This document shows positions 45,676 through 55,692 of a stretch of 64,000 bases of DNA, one piece after another (positions within the stretch are counted from its first letter, which is position 1; every line of letters begins with the position of its first letter). The notes under the pieces were generated by a model, which was not told where the DNA came from, did no database searches, and saw nothing but the letters and a program-made list of their open reading frames with translations. The DNA is taken from positions 9,188 to 73,187 of the forward strand of contig SZWC01008576.1 in the NCBI GenBank assembly GCA_023375785.1. The letters are read 5' to 3'. A program made the translations under genes and the position numbers. The DNA is from Penium margaritaceum (taxonomy: Eukaryota; Streptophyta; Zygnematophyceae; Desmidiales; Peniaceae).

Positions 45676-47524
45676 AAGTGTGTGTAAGTGCGTGTAAGTA
45701 CATAAAGGTACATGTAGGTGCGTGTAAGTGCGTGTAAGTATGTGTAAGTGTGTGTAAGTGCGTGTAAGTGTGTGTAAGTATGTATAAGTGCATGTAAGTA
45801 CGTGTAAATGCGTCTAAGTGCGTGTAAGTGGGTGTAAGTGTATGTAAGTGCGTGTAAGTGCGTATAAGTGTGGTTTAATTACGTGTAAGTTCGTGTAATT
45901 GCGTGTAATTGCGTACAAGTGTGTGTAAGTGCGTGAAATTGCGTGTAAGTTTGTGTACGTGTGTGTAAGGGCGTGTAAGTGCATGTAAGTACGTGTTAGT
46001 ATGTGTAAGTGTATGTAGAAGTGTGTAAGTGCGTGAAAGTGTGCGTAAGATCATGTAAGTGCTTGTAACTGCATGTAAGTGCATGTAAGTGCGTGTAAGT
46101 ATGTGTAAATGTGTGTAAGTGCATGTAAGGACGTGTAAGTGCATGTAAGTACGTGTAAGTGTGTGTAAGTGTATGTAAGTTTGTGTAAATGCGTATCAGT
46201 GCGTGTAAGTATGTGTGAGTGTGTGTGAGTACGTGTAAGTATGTGTAAGTGTGTGTACGTGCGTGTAAGTATGTATACGTACATGTACGTGTGAGTAAGT
46301 GTGTGTGTGTAAGTACGTGTAAGTTTGTGAAAGTGCATGTAAATGCGTGTAAGTACGCGTAAGTGTGTGTAAGTGTGTGTAAGCATGTGGAAGTGCATGT
46401 AAGGTCGTGTAAGAGCGTGTAAGAGCATATAAGTACGTATAAGTGCGTGTAAGTACGTGTAAGTGCGTGTAAGTGCGTGTAAGTGTATGTAACTACGTGT
46501 AACTGTGTATACGTGCGTGTAAGTACGTGTAAGTATGTGTAATTTTGTGTAAGTGTGTGTAAAATCCTGCAAGTGCGTGTAAGTGCGTGTAAGTACGTGT
46601 AAGTGCATGTAAGTGCGTGTAAGTGTGTGTAAGTGCATGTAAGTGTGTTAAAGTACGTGTAAGTGCAAATTAGTATGTATAAGTACGTGTAAGTGCGTGT
46701 AAGTGCGTATCAGTGAGTGTAAGTACGTGTAAGTGCGTGTAAGTGCATGTAAGTACGTGTAAGTGCGTGTAAGTGCGTGTAAGTGCCTGTAAGTACGTGT
46801 AAGTGCGTATAAGTGTGTGTAAGTGTGTGTAAGTGCGTGTAAGTACGTGTGAGTTTGTGTAAGTGAATGTAAGCTCGTGTAAGTGCATGTAAGTGTGTAT
46901 AAGTGCGTGTACGTGCGTGCAAGTGCATATAAGGGTGTGTAAGTACGTGTAAGTGCGTGTAAGTGCGAGTATGAGTGTAAGTGTGTGTAATTATGTGTAA
47001 GTGTGTGTAAGTACGTGTTAGTTTGTGTAAGTGAATGTAAGTTCGTGTAAGTGCGTGTAAGTGTGTGTAAGTACGTGTTAGTTTGTGTAAGTGAATGTAA
47101 GTTCGTGTAAGTGCGTGTCAGTGTGTGTAAGTGCGTATAAGTGCGTGTAAGAACGTGTAAGTGCATGTAAGTGTGTGTAAGTGTGTATAAGTGCATGTAA
47201 GTGCGTGTAAGTGCATGTACGTACGTGTAAGTGTGTGTAAGTGCATGTAAGTATGTGTAAGTGCGTGTAGGTGTGTGTAAGTACGTATTAGTACGTGTGA
47301 GTACGTGTAAGAGCGTGTAACTGCATATAAGTGTGTATAAGTGCAGTTTAAGTTTGTGTAAGAGCAGGTAAGTGCGTGTAAGTGCGTGTAAGTATGTGTA
47401 AGTATGTGTAAGTGCGTATAAGTGCGTGTAAGTGCAGTTGGAGTGGGTGTAATCTTGTGTAAGTTTGTGTAAGTGCATGTAAGTGTGTGTAAGTGTGTAT
47501 GAGTGCGTGTAAGTACGTGTAAGT

Positions 47525-47965
47525 GTGTGTAAGTGCGTATAAGTGCGTGTAAGTATGTGCAAGTGTGTGTAAGAGTGTGTTTTAGTGCATGTAAGTGTGT
47601 GTAAGTGCGTATAAGTACGTGTAAGTGCGTGTAAGTGCGTGTAAGTACGTGTAGGTGTGTGTAGGTGCTTGTAAGTGCGTGTAAGTACATGTAAGTGCAT
47701 GTAAGTGTGTGTACATGCGTCTAAGTGCGTGTAAGTGCGTGTAAGTGCGTATAAGTATGTGTAAGTGCGTATAAGTGCGTGTAAGTATGTGCAAGTGTGT
47801 GTAAGAGTGTGTTTTAGTGCATGTAAGTGTGTGTAAGTGCGTATAAGTACGTGTAAGTGCGTGTAAGTGCGTGTAAGTACGTGTAGGTGTGTGTAGGTGC
47901 TTGTAAGTGCGTGTAAGTACATGTAAGTGCATGTAAGTGTGTGTACGTGCGTCTAAGTACGTGTA
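47525..47965. repeat. 232-bp tandem duplication in the array
   Basis: GTTTTAGTGC occurs at 47579 and 47811, and the downstream landmark GTACATGCGTCTAAG near 47710 returns as GTACGTGCGTCTAAG near 47942. The decamers between are almost identical in order. Confidence 0.8.
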
Positions 47966-50900
47966 AGTGCATGTAAGTTTGTATAAGTATGTGTAAGTTC
48001 GTGTAAGTGCATATAAGTGCGTTTAAGTATGTGTAAGTGCGTCTATGTGTGTGTTAGTGTGCGTGAGTACGTGTAAGAGAATGTAAGTGCATGTAAGTGC
48101 GTGTAAGTGCGGTTTAAGTTTGTGCAAGTGAGTGTAAGTGCGTGTAAGTACGTTTAAGTTCATGTATGTTTGTGTAAGTGTGTATAAGTGCATGTCGGTG
48201 CATGTAAGTACGTGTAAGTACATGAAAGTATGTGTAAGTGCAAGTAAGTGCATGTAAGTACGTGTAAGTATGTGTAAGTTCATGTAAGTGCGTGTAAGTG
48301 CGTGTAAGTGCGTGTAAATATGTGTAAGTGTGTAAGTGCGTATAAGTGCGGTTTAAGTTTGTGTAAGTGCGTGTAAGTGCATGTAACTGCGTATAAGTGC
48401 ATATAAGTGCATGTAAGTGTGTGTAAGTACGTGTAAGTGTGTGTAAGTGTGAGTGCAGTTAAGTGGATGAAATTTTGTGTAAATTCGTGTAAGTGTGTGT
48501 AAGTGTGTATAAGTGTGTGTAAGTGTGTGTAAATGCGTGTAAGTGCGTGTAAGTGCATGTAAGTGCATGTAAGTGTGTGTAAGTGCGTGTAAGTGTGTGT
48601 AAGTGCGTGTAAGTGTGTGGAAGTATGTGTAAGTGTGTGTTAGTGCATATAAGTGCATGTAAGTGCGTGCAAGTGTGTGTAAGTGTGTTTAAGAACGTGA
48701 AAGTTTGTGTAAGTGCGTGTAAGTATGTGTAAGTTTGTGTAAGTGCGAGTAAGTACGTGTAAGTGTGTGTAAGTGCGTATAAGTGCGTGTAAGTGTATAT
48801 AAGTGCATGTAAGTGTGTGTAAGTACGTGTAAGTATGGTTTATGTTCATGTAAGTGCGTGTAAGTGCATGTAAGTAGGTGTAAGTGCGTGTAAGTGCGTG
48901 TAAGTGTGGTTTAAGTGTGTGTAATTTTGTGTGAGTTCGTGTAAGTGCATGTAGGTGCATGTAAGTGTGTATAAGTGCGTGTAAGTGCGGGTAAGTATGT
49001 ATAAGTACGTGTAAGCGTGTGTAAGTGCGTGTTAGTATGTGCAAGTGCGTGTAAGTGCGTGTAAGTGCGTGTAGGTGCGTGTAATTTTGTGTAAGTGTGT
49101 GGAAGTGCGTGTTAGTGCGTGTAAGTGTGTGTAAGTGCGTTTAAGTGCGTGTAAGTGCGTGTAAGTGTGTGTAAGTGGGTGTAAGTGTGTCTAAGTGCGT
49201 GTACGTTTGTGCAAGTGCATGTAAGTGTGTGCAAGTTTGTTTAAGTGCATGTAAGTGCGTGTAAGTACATGTAAGTGCGTGTAAGTGCATGTAAGTGTGT
49301 GTAATTGCGTGTAAGTACGTGTAAGTGCGTGTAAGTACATGTAAGTATGTACAAGTACGTGTAAATGCATGTAAGTGCGTATCAGTGCGTGTAAGCACGT
49401 ATAAGTACGTGTAAGTGCATGTAAGTACGTGTAAGTGCGTGTAAGTGCGTGTAAGTGTGTGTAAGTGTGTGTACGTGCCTGTAAGTGTGTGGAAGTGCGT
49501 GTAAGTGTGTGTAAGTGCCTATAAGTGTGTGTAAGCTTGTGTAAGTGAATGTAAGTTTGTGTAAGTGCGTGTAAGTGCGTGTAAGTGCGTGTAAGTGTGA
49601 GTATGGATGTAAGTGTGTGTAAGTGCGTGTAAGTGCGTGTAAGTACGTGTTAGTTTGTGTAAGTGAATGTAAGTTTGTATAAGTGCGTGTAAGTATGTGT
49701 AAGTGTGTGTAAGTGTGTGTAAGTGTGTGTAGGTGCATATAAGTGCGTGTAAGTGCGTGTACGTAAGTGTAAGTGTGTGTAAGTACATGTAAGTGTGTGT
49801 AAGTATGTGTAAGTGCGTGTAAGTGCGTATTAGTCCGTGTGAGTGCGTGTAAGAGCGTGTAACTGCATGTAAGTGTGTATAAGTGCAGTTTAAGTTCGTG
49901 TAATTGCGTGTAAGTGCGTCTAAGTACGTCTACGTGTGTGGAAGTGTATGTAAGTATATGTAATTGCGTGTAAGTGCGTGTAAGTACGTGTAAGTGCGTA
50001 TAAGTACGGTTTAAGTGCGTGTAAGTTTGTATAAGTTTGTTTAAGTACGTGTAAGTGTGTATGAGAGCGTGTAAGTATGTGTAAGTGCGTGTAAGTGCGT
50101 GTAGTTATGTGTAAGTGCGTATAGGTGCGTGTTAGTGCGTGTAAGTGCATGTAAGTGCCTTTAAGTATGTGCAAGTGCGTGTAAGTACATGTAAGTGCGT
50201 GTAAGTGAGTGTAAGTGTGTGTTAGTGCGTATAATTGCGTATAAGTGCGTGTAAGTGTGTGTAAATTTATGTAAGTTCGTGTAAGTACGTGTAAGTGTGT
50301 GTACGTACGTGTAGGTGTATGGAAGTGCATACAAGTGCGTGTAAGTGCGTGTAAGTGCGTGTAGGTGCGTGTAAGTACGTGTCAGTGCGTGTAAGTACGT
50401 ATAAGTTTGTGTAAGTGCTTGTAAGTATGTGTAAGTGCGTGTAAGTATGTGTAAGTGCGTATACATGCGTGAAAGTACATGTAAGTGCATGTAAGTTCAT
50501 ATGAGTACGTGTAAGTTTGTGTAAGTGCGTTGAAGTTCGTGTAAGTACGTGTAAGTACGTGTAAGTATGTGTAAGTGAATGTAATTACAAGTAAGTGTGT
50601 ATAAGTACGTGTAAGTGCGTGTAAGTGCGTGTAAGTGTGTGTAAGTGCGTGTAAGTGCGGTTTAAGTGGGTCTAATTTCGTATAAGTTCTTGCAAATGTG
50701 TGTATGTCATTTTAAGTTTGTGTAAGTGCGTGTAAGTGCGTGTAAGTAGGTGTAAGTGTGTGTAAGTGTGTGTGAGTGCTTGTAAGCGCGTGTAAGTACG
50801 TGTAAGTGCGTGGAAGTGCGTGTAAGTTTGTGTAAGTGTGTGTAAATGGGTGTAAGTATGTGTAAGTGCATGTAAGTACGTGTAAGTACGTGTTAGTGTG

Positions 50901-51660
50901 TGTAAGTATGTATAAGTGTATGTAGGTGCATGTAAGTGCAAATAAGTGTGTGTAATTGCATGTAAGTGCGTATAAGTGTGTGTAAGCATGTCTAAGTGCG
51001 TGTAAGTGCGTGTAAGTATGTGTACGTTTATGTACGTGCGTGTAAGTGGGTATAAGTGCGTCTAAGTGCGTATAAGTGTGGGTAAATGAGTGTAAGTGCA
51101 ATTTAAGTTCATGTTAGTGTGTGTAAGTGTGTGTATGTGCGTGTACGTGCATGAAAGTGCGTGTAAGTGCGTGTAAGTATGTATAAGTGCATGTAAGTGT
51201 GTGCAAGTGCGTGTAAGTACATGTAGGTGCGTGTAAAAGTGTGTAAGTACGCGTAGGTTCGTATAGGTGCGTATAAGTATGTGTAAGTGCGTGTAAGTAT
51301 GTGTAAGTGTGTGTAAGTGCGTACAAGTCATGTAAGTAAGTGTAAGTGCGTGGAAGTACGTGGAAGTACATGTAAGTGCTTATAAGTACGTGTAAGTTCG
51401 TGTAAATGAATGTCAGTTTGTGTAAGTGCATATCAGTGCGTGTAAGGGAGTGTAAATGCGTGTAAGTGCGTATAAGTGTGTGTAAGTGCGTGTACGTTCG
51501 TGTAAGTATGTGTAAGTTTGTATCAGTACGTGTAAGTATGTGTAAGTGCGAGTTCGTGTGTGTAAGTGTATGTAAGTGCGTATAAGTGCATGTATGTATC
51601 TATAAGTATGTGTAAGTTCCTCTTTGTGCGTGTAAGTGTGTGTAAGTACGTGTAAGTGCG

Positions 51661-51830
51661 TGTAAGTGCGTGTAAGTACGTGTAAGTGCGTGAAAGTGCA
51701 TGTAAGTACGTGTAAGTGCGTTTAAGTGTGTGTAAGTGCGTGTAAGTGCGTGTAAGTACGTGTAAGTGCGTGAAAGTGCATGTAAGTACGTGTAAGTGCG
51801 TTTAAGTGTGTGTAAGTGCGTGTAAGTGCG
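51661..51830. repeat. 80-bp tandem duplication in the array
   Basis: Two copies of an 80-bp segment with landmarks GCGTGAAAGTGCATG and GCGTTTAAGTGTG stand at 51661 and 51741. Confidence 0.75.
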
Positions 51831-52021
51831 TGTAAGTGCATGTTAGTGCATGTATGTGCATGTAAGTGCGTGTAAGTACGTGTATGTGCGTGTAATTTCG
51901 TGTAAGTACGTATAAGTGCGTGTTAGAGCGTGTAAGTGTGTGTAAGTGCGTATACGTGCATGTACGTGCATGTCAGTGTGTGTAAGTGTGTGTACGTGCG
52001 TCTAAGTGCGTCAGAGGTTGT

Positions 52022-53000
52022 CTAAGGTGGCTCAGAGGCAGCCGCGGTGCGGTCCCGTAATATTTCATCAAACGTGGCACTGCGGAGCCGAACAATTTGT
52101 TGAGCCGTTGGGTTCCAGAGATGGTATGACTGGCTGTTGTCGTCGTAGCCCACGAGGATGCCTTTCTTGGTGTGGGAGCCCAGTTTGTCGCGGGCTGACG
52201 GTGTGACCCAGGCATAGGCCGTACTGCGAAAGACGTTTAGATGGCCAACCTTGGGCTTACGGCCTGTCCAAGCTTCGTATGGAGTGCTTGTGCCTTTGAG
52301 GCGTTTGCAGGGAAGTCTGTTGAGGAGATAGCCTGCAGTATTGACCGCTTCGGCCCAAAAACCAGAGGGCAATCCCGCAGCATGAAGCATAGAGCGAGCT
52401 TTCTCCAAAAGAGTACGATTCATACGTTCAGCTTGCCCATTTTGCTGAGGTGTATGAGGTACAGTTCGCTGATGATGGATGCCGTGACTGGCATAAAAAT
52501 CTGCAAGGGCTTTATTCACAAACTCTCCTCCATTGTCGGATCGTACAGTCTTCACCCGTTTGTCAGTTGCATTCTCAACCAGTTTGTTCCAGGTGATGAT
52601 GTGATCTGCGGCTTCTGATTTATGTCGGAGAAAGCGGAGCCACACATGATGAGTGAAATCATCTAGATGGACAAGAAAGTAGTGCTTCCCTGAGATAGAC
52701 GCATCCTTGATACAGCATAGGTCCATGTGAACAAGGTGAAGCTTGTCAAATGCGCTGACGTTGGAATGTACGGGGAAGGGTTCCTGAGCTTGCTTGCCAG
52801 CGAGGCAGCCTTCACAGCAGAAGTTGGTGGGTTTGGTAAGATTTGCGGGGAAGGAATCCACCAATTGTGTACTGACATGGACAGAAGAGTTCCAAAACCA
52901 ACATGCCCGAAACGTTGATGCCAGAGAATGGAGAGAGAATCGTGTTGGACAGGTGGAGCAGGTGTGGAGCCCACTGCTGCCAGGGCAACTTCCGTAGTTC
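52022..53000 (-). pseudogene. Integrase region of the copia-type element
   Basis: The zinc-binding part shows LWHQRFGHVG near 52900-52935 and CCEGCLAGKQ near 52800-52830 (HHCC pattern). The core motifs are HMDLCCI (first Asp, near 52730), TVRSDNGGEF (second Asp, near 52540) and TPQQNGQAERMNRTL (Glu, near 52420-52460). It continues into the copia-specific distal segment with GILVGYDDNSQSYHLWNP and ATFDEI near 52060-52160. Integrase inserts the element's cDNA into host DNA. The core frame is open for 280 residues and reads well. The N-terminal part is in a different open piece. It belongs to a broken element. Confidence 0.92.
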
Positions 53001-53109
53001 CTTCATCAGCTTCTGTTTACAGTGTTGGTAAAATGGTAAGGTTGCCTTCCCTCTTGGCCTCCGCCACAATTTTGCCACCCTTGGCATAGATTCTGTAGCT
53101 GTGTTCTGC

Positions 53110-53420
53110 TTAAAAAATAGCTCGACAGCCTTTGTCGTTACGTCTGGTAACAGATAGAAGATTTGCTGCAAGTTCTGGCACGAATAGGACATCAGAACAA
53201 ATACGGGAGGCCACTTTGCCTTCAAATGAGATAGAGACTCGTACTGTCCCAGCAACGATGGCAGGGATGATGCGGCCATCACCAAGTCGCACTGGCTTGG
53301 GTTTTTTGAACTCTTTAAAATCCACAAACCAAGTGCGGTTGTAGGTCATGTGGCGGGTGCTGCCAGAATCAAGAATCCAGGCAAGAATGCCTGCGGCAAG
53401 GAGAAAGGCACTGTCAATGG
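53110..53420 (-). pseudogene. Protease region of the copia-type element
   Basis: The aspartic protease active site reads WILDSGSTRHMTYNRTWF (Asp codon about 53368-53370). It is followed by the flap-like LGDGRIIPAIVAGTV and the family motif LFVPELAANLLSV. The DSGST/A-x-H start is characteristic of copia proteases, which cut the gag-pol polyprotein. It lies in the same open stretch as the C-terminal gag, upstream of integrase. Confidence 0.9.
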
Positions 53421-54785
53421 AGCACAACGCCAGATCTTCCACGATGAAGTCAGCAGTGTTGGATGGTGATTGCTGGTTTGAAGTTGACAGGGATGGAGCT
53501 GTTGGTGTGTCATCAACAGAGGGGATGAAGTTGATTGCCGTGTTGCTTGTCCCACTGGTTTGATGTCCAATAGCCTCCATTTGATGCATGCGTTGTGACC
53601 ATCCTTGAAACATCTGCATCATCATTTGCTGCAAATTTCCAAGAGGACTTGAGTCTGCTTGTGCTGATGTCGGTTCAGTAGTGAGAAGCGTATGTCGGGG
53701 AGCTGGGAAGCGCGGTCGTCGCGGTTTGTCGCAATATCTGTTCAAGTGTCCAAACTGCTGGCAATTCCAACATTTTACATATTCAAAGCCTTTGCTGCCT
53801 GGTGCACCAGGTGGGATAATGCCGCTTTGAGAGTGAAGCCGCTGAGGAGGTTGTGAAGAAAAATGGGAATTTGCAATTCCTCCTTGTCCATGGCCTTGAA
53901 ACCTGGGCTGATGATTATGATGGTTTGATGTCCCATCCTGGCTGCCAGAGCTGCTTCAATGCCATCTGGAGTTTTGAGATGTTTTTCTTCTGTGCGCAAT
54001 AGGGTCTCACAAGCACGTTCAAGGATTAGTTTGTGTGCTCCAACTGGTGCTGGTGCTTGTGCTGGTACTGCTGGAGCTCCTTGATTTGCATTAGCTCCTC
54101 CTTGTCCTCCTGGCGCTGGTAGGAGTCTGGCTGCTTCAAGAGTTTGTAGCCTTGAATCAAAGGTTGCCCCTTGTTCTTGAAATGCCAGGAGTTGTTCAAA
54201 TGTTGTGTCAAATCTGGTGGGTAGACTGGCAAACAACCGTAGTACGACGACCTTTTCAGATAGCGCCTGTCCCATGGACTTGATTCTTTCAACAAGCTGC
54301 TTCAAATGTGTCACGTGGTCCTCCAGTCTGGTGGTGTCACTCATCTTCAGCTCACAGAACTGAATGAACAGGTTATGAAGTTTGGAGTCGCTGACTTTGT
54401 GATGACGTTGTCTTAAGGAAATCCATGCAATCCTTGGATTCAAAGTGTCGTTGTTGTCTTTGATCAAAAATATCAGTCTGTCTGTAAGTTGCATGGCCAG
54501 AATAGCGAAGGCCTGATCGCAGCGTCTCTTCCATTGTAATTTCTCTTCAGCAGTTGCGTTTGCATCAAGAGTTTCTTCAGGGGGATCTGAATCAACTCCC
54601 CATAATCCTTTGGCTAGAAACACCATCTTCATGTTGAATGCAAATTCGTTGTAGTCTGCTCCGTCAAATGGCTGTATCTTGAAGTGATCACCCATGACGC
54701 CTCCACTGAAGCTCGCCATGGCTTCTGTTGTTGTCGTTAGATGGTAGGGAACAGCGCAACCAGTCTGCAAATTGTTTTGCGACAT
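53420..54785 (-). pseudogene. Gag region of the copia-type element
   Basis: An ATG at 54783-54785 stands only four bases after the primer site. A second Met (MASFSGG, near 54720) precedes the conserved start FDGADYNEFAFNMKMVFLAKGLWGV and may be the real start. The helical capsid part continues with HNLFIQFCELKMSDTTRLED and a SLPTRFD motif. A Gln/Pro/Ala-rich linker follows. The zinc knuckle CX2CX4HX4C (CWNCQQFGHLNRYC) is at 53731-53772. Gag packages element RNA. The knuckle and the main capsid part are in different open pieces. Confidence 0.9.
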
Positions 54786-54789
54786 ACCT

Positions 54790-54801
54790 GCTCTGATACC
54801 A
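54790..54801 (-). other. Primer binding site for initiator-Met tRNA (copia-type element)
   Basis: The minus strand reads TGGTATCAGAGC, the complement of the 3' end of plant initiator-Met tRNA and the usual primer site of plant copia elements. It lies two bases after the LTR end. This is the best lineage clue in the window. Confidence 0.93.
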
Positions 54802-55216
54802 CTTGTTGTAAGCTATGATCGTTGAATGTCACAAAACAGATGCGAGACAGTGCAGAACCAAGTGCAGAATCAGTGAAGATCAACACAGGCTCACTCAGCC
54901 AGATGTACACACTGCAATGAGAGAGAGGAAGGAAGTCTCTTTCATAAACTCCATGTACTGGGTACAAAGCACCTTCAATCTAGGTAGACTATAATAGAAT
55001 AAAAGAGGAGAATGAGCCAGGCTAAATACCCCGCTTGTCTTCGCTGCTGCTCGTCTCGCTCTGCTGAACAGTGGTGCCGTCCGCAGCTGCCGTTTTCAAA
55101 ACTGCCGGCTTCGCTCGGCTGTTGTTTGGGTATTGTTTGGATGTTTTCGCTTCCGGTAGATGACCACCGCTTGAACGTAGTCTTGACTCTCAAATGTTAT
55201 CCCTGGTACCTCTGTG

Positions 55217-55223
55217 TATATAT
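55217..55223 (-). promoter_or_regulatory. Possible TATA box of the copia LTR
   Basis: ATATATA on the minus strand, about 415 bases before the LTR end and in the direction of gag. Position and sequence suit an LTR promoter. There is no further evidence. Confidence 0.35.
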
Positions 55224-55303
55224 TCATTAGTCGTCGGCCGTAGATCGACCATCAGACGGTGGCCGTATCATCAACCGCTCGATAGATATCGAACGGTTAT
55301 GCT

Positions 55304-55328
55304 CCCCCCCCCCCCCCCCCCCCCCCCC
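55304..55328. repeat. Homopolymer run of 25 C in the copia LTR
   Basis: An uninterrupted run of 25 C on the + strand. The exact length may be unreliable because of sequencing slippage. Confidence 0.85.
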
Positions 55329-55692
55329 GATGTCCGAACCCTGCCGTTACTCTTCTTTATGCAGACGGACAGTCCGGTCACTTGTGGCTCAACTTCTGCC
55401 GAGTGTGCCACGTCGGCCTCCTGCTTAGGTACCACCCAAGCTTCCGCAACACCGAACCACTTGAAGTAAGTATGCAATAATCCACTGGATATGTATCACG
55501 CGTCATCACTACACTTATCAAAATACAGGTACATCAGTGGGCAGGGGAGGCACGGCAATGTCCTCTCTTCTGACCCCGGGAACGGGTAGTTGATAGGGTA
55601 GAGTAGGTCACGGAGGGGCAGGGGAGAGGTGTCAGTACCTCTCCCCTGCCTCTTTGTGGTTTTTGCCTTTTTTGTGAAACTCATTTACAACA

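Larger units (their letters stand above)
29050..52010. repeat. Degenerate 10-bp tandem array, block C
   Basis: The longest block (23 kb) of the same decamer family, with no interruption by unique sequence. It holds several higher-order repeats listed separately and multi-kb duplications: landmarks of about 32.6-37.4 kb reappear in order at about 40.5-45.1 kb. Punctuation blocks (AGTTTAAG-type, CTAAAAG, TTTAAGTGGGTG) recur throughout. No gene, RNA gene or regulatory site is recognised. All ORFs inside are minus-strand consequences of the stop-free decamer. Confidence 0.97.
52011..55692 (-). mobile_element. Ty1/copia-type LTR retrotransposon fossil, 5' part
   Basis: Minus-strand element parts in order are a 5' LTR (54804-55692), a primer site for initiator-Met tRNA, gag with zinc knuckle, protease, and integrase ending at the array junction near 52010. 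Protease followed directly by integrase is the Ty1/copia order. The reverse transcriptase, RNase H and second LTR expected after integrase are not present in this window, so the element is incomplete. Its reading frame also carries a few breaks. With a single LTR its age cannot be judged from LTR divergence. At the left edge the decamer array resumes directly, with no second LTR. Confidence 0.93.
54804..55692 (-). repeat. 5' LTR of the copia-type element (889 bp)
   Basis: The ends are short inverted repeats: TGTTGTAA at 54804-54811 and TTACAACA at 55685-55692, giving TG...CA ends. The primer site adjoins on the internal side and the decamer array on the outer side. Inside are a run of 25 C (25 G on the coding strand) at 55304-55328 and a TATATA-type box. 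Confidence 0.92.
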
